DNA from: Anthopleura xanthogrammica
Lineage: Eukaryota; Cnidaria; Anthozoa; Actiniaria; Actiniidae
Direction of reading: 5' to 3'
DNA length: 64,000 nucleotides
Assembly: GCA_964019055.1 (NCBI GenBank)
Contig: OZ025209.1
Location: 14,607,867 to 14,671,866 of the forward strand
Shown: positions 59,101 through 64,000 of the stretch, piece after piece
How positions within the stretch are numbered: the first letter of the stretch is position 1
Layout: each line of letters starts with the position of its first letter
The notes under the pieces: generated by a model
What the model saw: only the letters and a program-made list of their open reading frames with translations
Told to the model about the DNA's origin: nothing
Databases searched by the model: none
Program-made: the position numbers and the translations under genes

Positions 59101-62100
59101 TTGTACCGAAGCTAGACCAGAATGCACTGGGGGATACACTGGAATTGTTCACAACTCTCTGTACACTGTACATCGTATCCATTCCTCCAACGCTCGCTAT
59201 CGTCCTTGCCATAGCATGCATGTCTTCATAACATAGTCATAATCATAGCATTTGGCATGTACTAACCCCAAATCGTCGTCCACTTGTGCTTTATAGTTAT
59301 TTCACATGTTGTGGCTCTTGTAATTTTTTTGTACTATATATATATAGTTTTGTACAAAATAAGTTGTATATTTTATCTCCGTTGCCGACCTTGTAGATCC
59401 ACTCAATGTCTTAAAGTTTTCGTAATCAACGGATTTTCAACCATTCTCTTGAAAGCCAAAAAAGATGTTGCGGCCATGTTTGTTGTCTTACTAAAGGAAG
59501 CTAACATGGCGGTGATGATGTAACGTGCAATGACGTACCGGCGATAACCGTTGGCTGTTGTGTTTTACAAGAAATAGTGTGAAAAGTGTGTCGAGGTTCT
59601 TGTAGCATGTAGTGGCTCTTTTCTTGTAAATTTTCTAAAACTATTATGCAACTTCTGAGTGTCATTCTGAGTCAAAAGAGGAAAAGAAAAAAGTAAAGAA
59701 AGATGAAAATAGAAATTGAAGTTGATTCATCATTGTAACTGACTTAAGGCACGAATACACGGAGCAATTTTCTCTGCAACTTGTGTCGCAACGGCGTTGC
59801 GACAAAAGTTGCATGAAGCATTGCGGTTCACGAAAACGTATGGTCATTGAGTGCGGTCTACAAGAGCGACTTGTTTCGTTTTTTTCCTGTATATTGATAG
59901 TTATCAACGTTTGTAAGTAAGTTGTAAAATAGATATTCCAAATGAAATGTAAAGTATTGTCAGTGGATTGTTTGTAAGTGGCTGTAGTAAAATACCGTTT
60001 GTTATTCAGCTCTGTATATTGAAAGTGTATTTCTTTGTAAATTAGTGATTATTGGTTGTGAACTGAATATTGTACTGTATTTCTAATCACTCAAATAAAT
60101 TCAGGTGAATGGGGCACAAAATACACAACGAAAAAACTGGTTTTCTTGGAGTTGGAGCTGATGGTATCTTGACATTGAAATGGTTTTCCTAATAAACCAA
60201 TCAGAGAGAACCACCATGCGTTTCATCCAATCAAAATGAAGGAATAAAGACTAGAAAGATACTTTACGTTCCCACTCAGAAAACCTTTCGTATTATTTGT
60301 CGACAAAAATTTTGTAATCCAAGTATCAAACTATGTTTCATACTTTGCAATAAATGCGGTAAGCATATCAGAAGCGAAAAATAGAGGCAACTAGATATTT
60401 GCGGGCAGTAGGGAGATATTTCAGATATTGAATTGTTATTCTTTGCATTTTTGAGAAAGTATTTTTCATGCAAGATAAATTTATCTTTGTTAGGGTCCAG
60501 GGTCCACAGATTGATATTCAAGACAAAAACCAACTGAGTATGTTACGTCAACAACTTGAGGAGCAGAAAAGAAAGAAAGATGCTGGTGGAAATACGATTA
60601 CCGAGGAGAAGACTACTACCACTGATGGTTAGGAAAACTACCTTACCACTACACTCTAGAGATAAATATAATAATATAATAATAATGGGTTCTTATATAG
60701 CGCATTTCACATCGTCTCAATGCGCTTTACAATTTTTGACCAGTGGAGGACTTTTACGGGCTGCATATTAAGGCGCTATTAGCAGCCGTGCAGCTTACAA
60801 TCATGAGTGAATTGTTAGTAATTAGTGTTATGCCTCCAAATTGGGATAGGCTGTTGAACCGGGAGACAATCCCCTACTCTAACACGAATAATTCAACAGG
60901 TTCTTTTATGTCCCCCATTTACAGGTTAAGGAAGGGTATCGAAATACTTAGAAATACTTAGAAATACTTAAAGAAGAACATGCACGCCATTGAAATTGCT
61001 GCAGCTCGAAATGAGGAAGCGATTGCCCGCAACGTTGTAGAAATGGAGCGTGCTTGTACTTGCATTGTGTACACACGCGCGTTGCAAATATTTCTTGCGT
61101 TCACTTCGGTGAAACAACCTTTAGGTTAATCTAAGTCAGGGCACGGCTAACTCACAGATCGAATTGGAATTTAGCTTGTTAGGTTTTGCAAGAACCGGAG
61201 AAAAACCCTCGAATCAAGGGAGAGACCTAACAAACTCGCATGAAAAAAAGCTAGGAAGTAAAATGTTTTTTGAAACTTTTTGTTCATTGGCTACATATAC
61301 GTGTTATTTTTGTTCAGTTTCGAAAGCAAATCAAACGGTTGTGTACATAGAAAACCATGACAGGAAGAGAAAGTAATATTTTGGGATATTTCATGCCAAC
61401 AGGGTCCACAACTACCACGACGAAAACGACCGAAAAACACGGTCCAGGCGGGTCAACCAGTGTTACCAAGACAACGACGACAACACGTTCTGGAGGCTCG
61501 GGAAGAGCCGGTAAGTAAAATGGCCATATACAAAACAAATAAAGATATTTGTAGATGTTTCTTTATTTCTTGGACTGTGAAAATCAACATGTGAGTCAAG
61601 TGTCGTGTGTTGTAAACAGTGAATGTTGTGGCAGTGCGTGTGGAGCGAACCTCACGGAAAAGCCCCTTACGGGGAATGATGGTTGTACAAATTTCTTTTT
61701 TCCTCTTTTTCTTTCGGTTGATGATTTTCCAAAAACCAATGCTACTTATCACCCCAAAACTCCTGTTCTTGCTTAGAGGTCTTTCTAAATGAATGTTGAT
61801 TCGAATCCCGCAGTCTTAAGGAAAATGTCTAAACTATAGATATTTTAGCGAAGAGAATATATAATGATGAATACCTAGAGAACTATTCAATTGATGAGTG
61901 TTTACGCTGAATTTTTCAAATTTTTTTCTTTGCCAATGAGATTTTCAATAATTGTTTTCCCTTTCATCATCAAACCCTTTCACCTTCGAGGCTCTTAGTA
62001 TCGAAACGTTGTTTGGTTGGAAAATAGTATCACGAGATTGGTTTCTTATTTGAATACCATTTAGAAATACTTTCCAAGTATGCGAATGTAAACTAATCTA

Positions 62101-63742
62101 AAAAAAACCATTATCAGCGAAAAATGCGCAGTTGTCAATCATAGCCAGCAAAGTCGAAATACACTGACAGAAGCCCATTTTGATATCTACACAGGAGCAA
62201 GAAGCATCGAAGCAGAGTTGGCAAGAAAGAAAAAAGAAAGAATGTCAGCCAAAGCAGCGGCCTTCAAAAACGTCAAAGACCAAAGAAACGCCTTCAAAGA
62301 GAAACTCGAACAGCAGAATCCCAAACCGTAAGTTGTGTTATTCTAGAAAGTCGGTTTTACTTCGAAGCCGAGCTCTTTTTGCAATATGCAATTCTCTAGG
62401 CTATTTGAACGAATTTTCATTCCATTGATCCGTTGAAAACCACTTTATTGTAAAGAAACCACTGTATTATCATTATAACTCATCCAATAAAGGACGTTTC
62501 GTTCATTACTGCTCTGATTTGCTGTACCCAAGGAAGATGAAAGTTTTCGTTCAATGTCGCGAAAAAAGTTTGAGAAAATTTTCCTTCGATTTATAAAATT
62601 CTTATTTACGACTAACGTCCAAACTTTCCTGTTTATTTTTAACTCGTGGATACGCGAAGCATAAAAAAGAGTTTATTTGAGTTGCAAAAGCATTGTTTTC
62701 TTCCATTCAAATTGTAACTTGGCTGAATATTCGTTTTAGGGCCGGAGGAGTGAAGAAATCCTTCCAATCACCCAACACGGCTGTTAATGCCTTGCTGGAA
62801 TGGTGCAGAAGAAAGACTCGAGGATACGTAAGTTAAACTAGAACTTTATGAGAAAAAAGTATTAGCACACAATCAAAACATAGTCCACCAAAACTAAGAA
62901 TGATCATTGACCAAAAAAATTGATGTTTTAGACTTTATTCCACTTGAGTGAAACTAACTGTAACTTTTTTCCACAGAGGAATTCGTGAAACATGGGTACA
63001 TGGAATGGTGAAATTGGGTGGCGAGGGTGGCATAGCATTAAAAATATTTCCGAGAAAGTTGCTGAATTGTTGTGTTTTGTTTCCTCGTACAGGGAATTGA
63101 CCTACAGAACTATACAACAAGCTGGGCTGATGGTATGGCCATGTGTGCTATTTTCCATTACTTCTCTCCAGATATTGTTCCCTGGGAAACTTTAGACCCA
63201 AGTGACAGAAAGAGAAATTGGACTCTAGCCTTCGACGCAGCATAGTAAGTGATTAATCAAATATAACTATGTAGTTCTCTTACGGGGGGACTTGTGAAAG
63301 TGGATTGAGTGTCTAACCCCCCCCTGGATCTGAAAAAATATGAATAGAGAATTAGGTAAAGGTAAGAGGAAACTAAATATTGGCATTCTAGGAAGCAGCC
63401 ATCCCTCCCTTAGGTACTTGTGCAGTTTACCTTAGGGTTATCGTAATACACTTGACTCCCAAGAATTGCCATGGGTGACAACCATAAGGACATCTGTCCT
63501 TTAAAATCATCCCAAATCCACAATCGCCGCTGTCTTGTGCTACAATTCAACATGCACTTATTTTTGTTTCCCTCTTCCTATTTTACAGTGCCGAGGGTCT
63601 AGATCCTATCCTAGAACTGGAAGATGTACTACGTTCCAAAGTTCCTGAGCCCAAGAGCTTAATAACATATGTACACAGCATTTATCAACACTTCCATGAT
63701 AAAACTGAAAAAGCCAAACTGGAACAGGAACAAGCAGCTTGA
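50189..63742 (+). CDS. SMTN: smoothelin-like CH-domain protein, 902 aa (short form 478 aa)
   Basis: Exons: 50189-50221, 53006-53485, 54390-54468, then either 55427-55502 or 55558-56905, then 60494-60627, 61403-61510, 62195-62327, 62740-62827, 63093-63244 and 63589-63742. Smoothelins are actin-associated proteins of contractile cells. The product opens with a charged helix (LEASKDFEERREIRQKLRKL, the smoothelin N-terminal motif) and a Thr-rich stretch. A Glu-Pro repeat (about residues 85-115) and LNGLPMKFFEVRKHLRAQI follow. The long alternative exon encodes a polar, disordered 449-residue region with SPRRNRKLSSGNIKW. Then come QLEEQKRKKD, Thr/Gly-rich segments, and a C-terminal single calponin-homology domain: SPNTAVNALLEWCRRKTRGY, DLQNYTTSWADGMAMC, FHYFSPDIVPWETL and NWTLAFDAAYAEG. 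This is the type-2 CH domain characteristic of smoothelins. Both forms keep frame (2709 or 1437 nt). Confidence 0.9.
53937..54134. mobile_element. MITE family A, copy 6
   Basis: GACCTCATTACCTTGGGTGT..TTTCAGACCACATGTTATTC and the right half AGAAATGGGGAAAAAATTAT-ACCC..AATGAGGTTATAG. Diverged from the 36151 copy. It abuts MITE B copy 6. Smoothelin-like intron 2. Confidence 0.85.
54130..54272. mobile_element. MITE family B, copy 6
   Basis: TATAGACTCCTTCCAGGTGA..CAGCTCAATTTGAAGGACAA and TTTTGTCCTCCAAATTGAGC..GTGCTGTAAGGGGTCTATT. Complete at both ends; begins where MITE A copy 6 ends. Confidence 0.9.
57655..58075. mobile_element. possible repeat remnant
   Basis: GC-richer block in the large smoothelin-like intron, containing AGAATCCGGAGTCCGGAATC and other short self-similar pieces. 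It carries a 112-codon open frame with no recognisable domain. The repeat nature is a guess from composition. Confidence 0.25.
58672..58825. mobile_element. 154-bp long-arm foldback
   Basis: CTTTTCGGAGTTCAAAGAGA-GACTGGTAACGACTC..TGGGGCTGAA pairs with TTCAGCCCCA..GAGTCGTTACCAGTCTC-TCTTTGAACTTCGTAAAAG; about 65-bp arms with few mismatches. Smoothelin-like intron. Confidence 0.9.
58985..59100. repeat. short tandem repeat of ACCATATAAGGGCATAATG
   Basis: Three direct copies of ACCATATAAGGGCATAATGA-like units, followed by an inverted partial copy (CTTATAAGGCATCATAT). Confidence 0.8.
59747..59830. repeat. repeat family E copy
   Basis: GGCACGAATACACGGAGCAA..CTGCAACTTGTGTCGCAACG and GCGTTGCGACAAAAGTTGCA. 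Resembles 17723 and contains its own inverted GTCGCAACG/CGTTGCGAC. Confidence 0.55.
60665..60960. mobile_element. dispersed repeat with TATATAGCGC signature
   Basis: TAATAATGGGTTCTTATATA-GCGCATTTCAC and CTCAATGCGCTTTACAATTT begin the element, and CAGGTTCTTTTATGTCCCCC lies toward the other end. This arrangement recurs across many marine animal genomes as a SINE-type repeat (recognised from general knowledge, not from a second copy here). A local GAAATACTTA triplet closes it at 60945-60972. Confidence 0.5.
61134..61260 (-). repeat. dispersed repeat, module D copy 2
   Basis: AGTCAGGGCACGGCTAACTC then GGAATTTAGCTTGTTAGGTT as at 5045. It continues with GGAGAAAAACCCTCG, the complement of CGAGGGTTTTTCTCC in the SINE-like repeat at 720-740. 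The modules therefore belong to one composite family. Confidence 0.6.
61590..61690 (+). repeat. SINE-like second module, copy of 780-875
   Basis: GTGAATGTTGTGGCAGTGCG and CCTCACGGAAAAGCCCCTTA-CGGGGA match 805-860. Smoothelin-like intron. Confidence 0.65.
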
Positions 63743-63854
63743 ATGACCCATTATCACAGTATGGTTAAGATAGCTATAAATACTATAGTACTTTAGATTC
63801 AAGGTAATGACAAGAAAACCTGTACATGACATAACAATAGCCGGAAGAGTGCCC

Positions 63855-63994
63855 TATAAGACCCCTTGCAGCACTTTGGAATGCAGCTCAATTTGGAGGA
63901 CAAAGCAATAAGTTTCCAAACATCAGGAGATTGAATTTTTTTTATTTTCTCCTCCAAATTGAGCTGCTTTGATGCCACATGCAAGGAGTCTATA
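63855..63994. mobile_element. MITE family B, copy 7
   Basis: TAAGACCCCTTGCAGCACTT..GCAGCTCAATTTGGAGGACA and CTCCTCCAAATTGAGCTGCT..GCCACATGCAAGGAGTCTATA. Complete at both ends, about 115 bp after the smoothelin-like stop codon, so it may lie in the 3'UTR. Confidence 0.9.
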
Positions 63995-64000
63995 TGAAAA

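Overview
This is a eukaryotic (metazoan) window, AT-rich, with short GT-AG introns, one nuclear tRNA gene and many short non-autonomous transposons. The gene set is rabphilin, RAD51C, PPTC7, a CD36-family receptor, a smoothelin-type CH protein, a C19orf53-like protein, a type II thioesterase and an animal phytochelatin synthase. Together with the intron/MITE landscape it suggests a non-bilaterian or basal invertebrate, most plausibly an anthozoan cnidarian. The species is an inference only.

Layout. 0.4-2.7 kb (-): 5' part of an unrecognised gene that runs off the left edge. 3.5-7.6 kb (-): a 14-exon gene for a secreted, acidic, modular precursor. 9.1-12.8 kb (-): OLAH-like thioesterase, head to head with 13.2-24.9 kb (+) rabphilin (Rab-binding zinc finger plus two C2 domains). 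26.1-26.8 kb (-): intronless phytochelatin synthase. 27.6-30.3 kb: a cluster of foldback elements. 30.8-34.7 kb (-): PPTC7 phosphatase. 36.7-38.2 kb (-): CD36/LIMP-2-like receptor. 40.0-45.6 kb (-): RAD51C, head to head with 46.1-46.9 kb (+) C19orf53/L10K-like gene. 47.9 kb (-): tRNA-Val(CAC). 50.2-63.7 kb (+): smoothelin-like gene.

Exon boundaries were built by hand from GT-AG sites and reading phase. For every gene reconstructed to both ends the exon lengths add up to an intact reading frame. The genes do not form an operon or pathway; they are independent neighbours, with two probable bidirectional promoters. The most unusual items are the modular secreted precursor with a triplicated 45-nt exon, a pair of apparently mutually exclusive exons separated by only 55 nt in the smoothelin-like gene, the catalytic-domain-only phytochelatin synthase, and two abundant MITE families with similar ends, one copy of which is split by a second TIR element.
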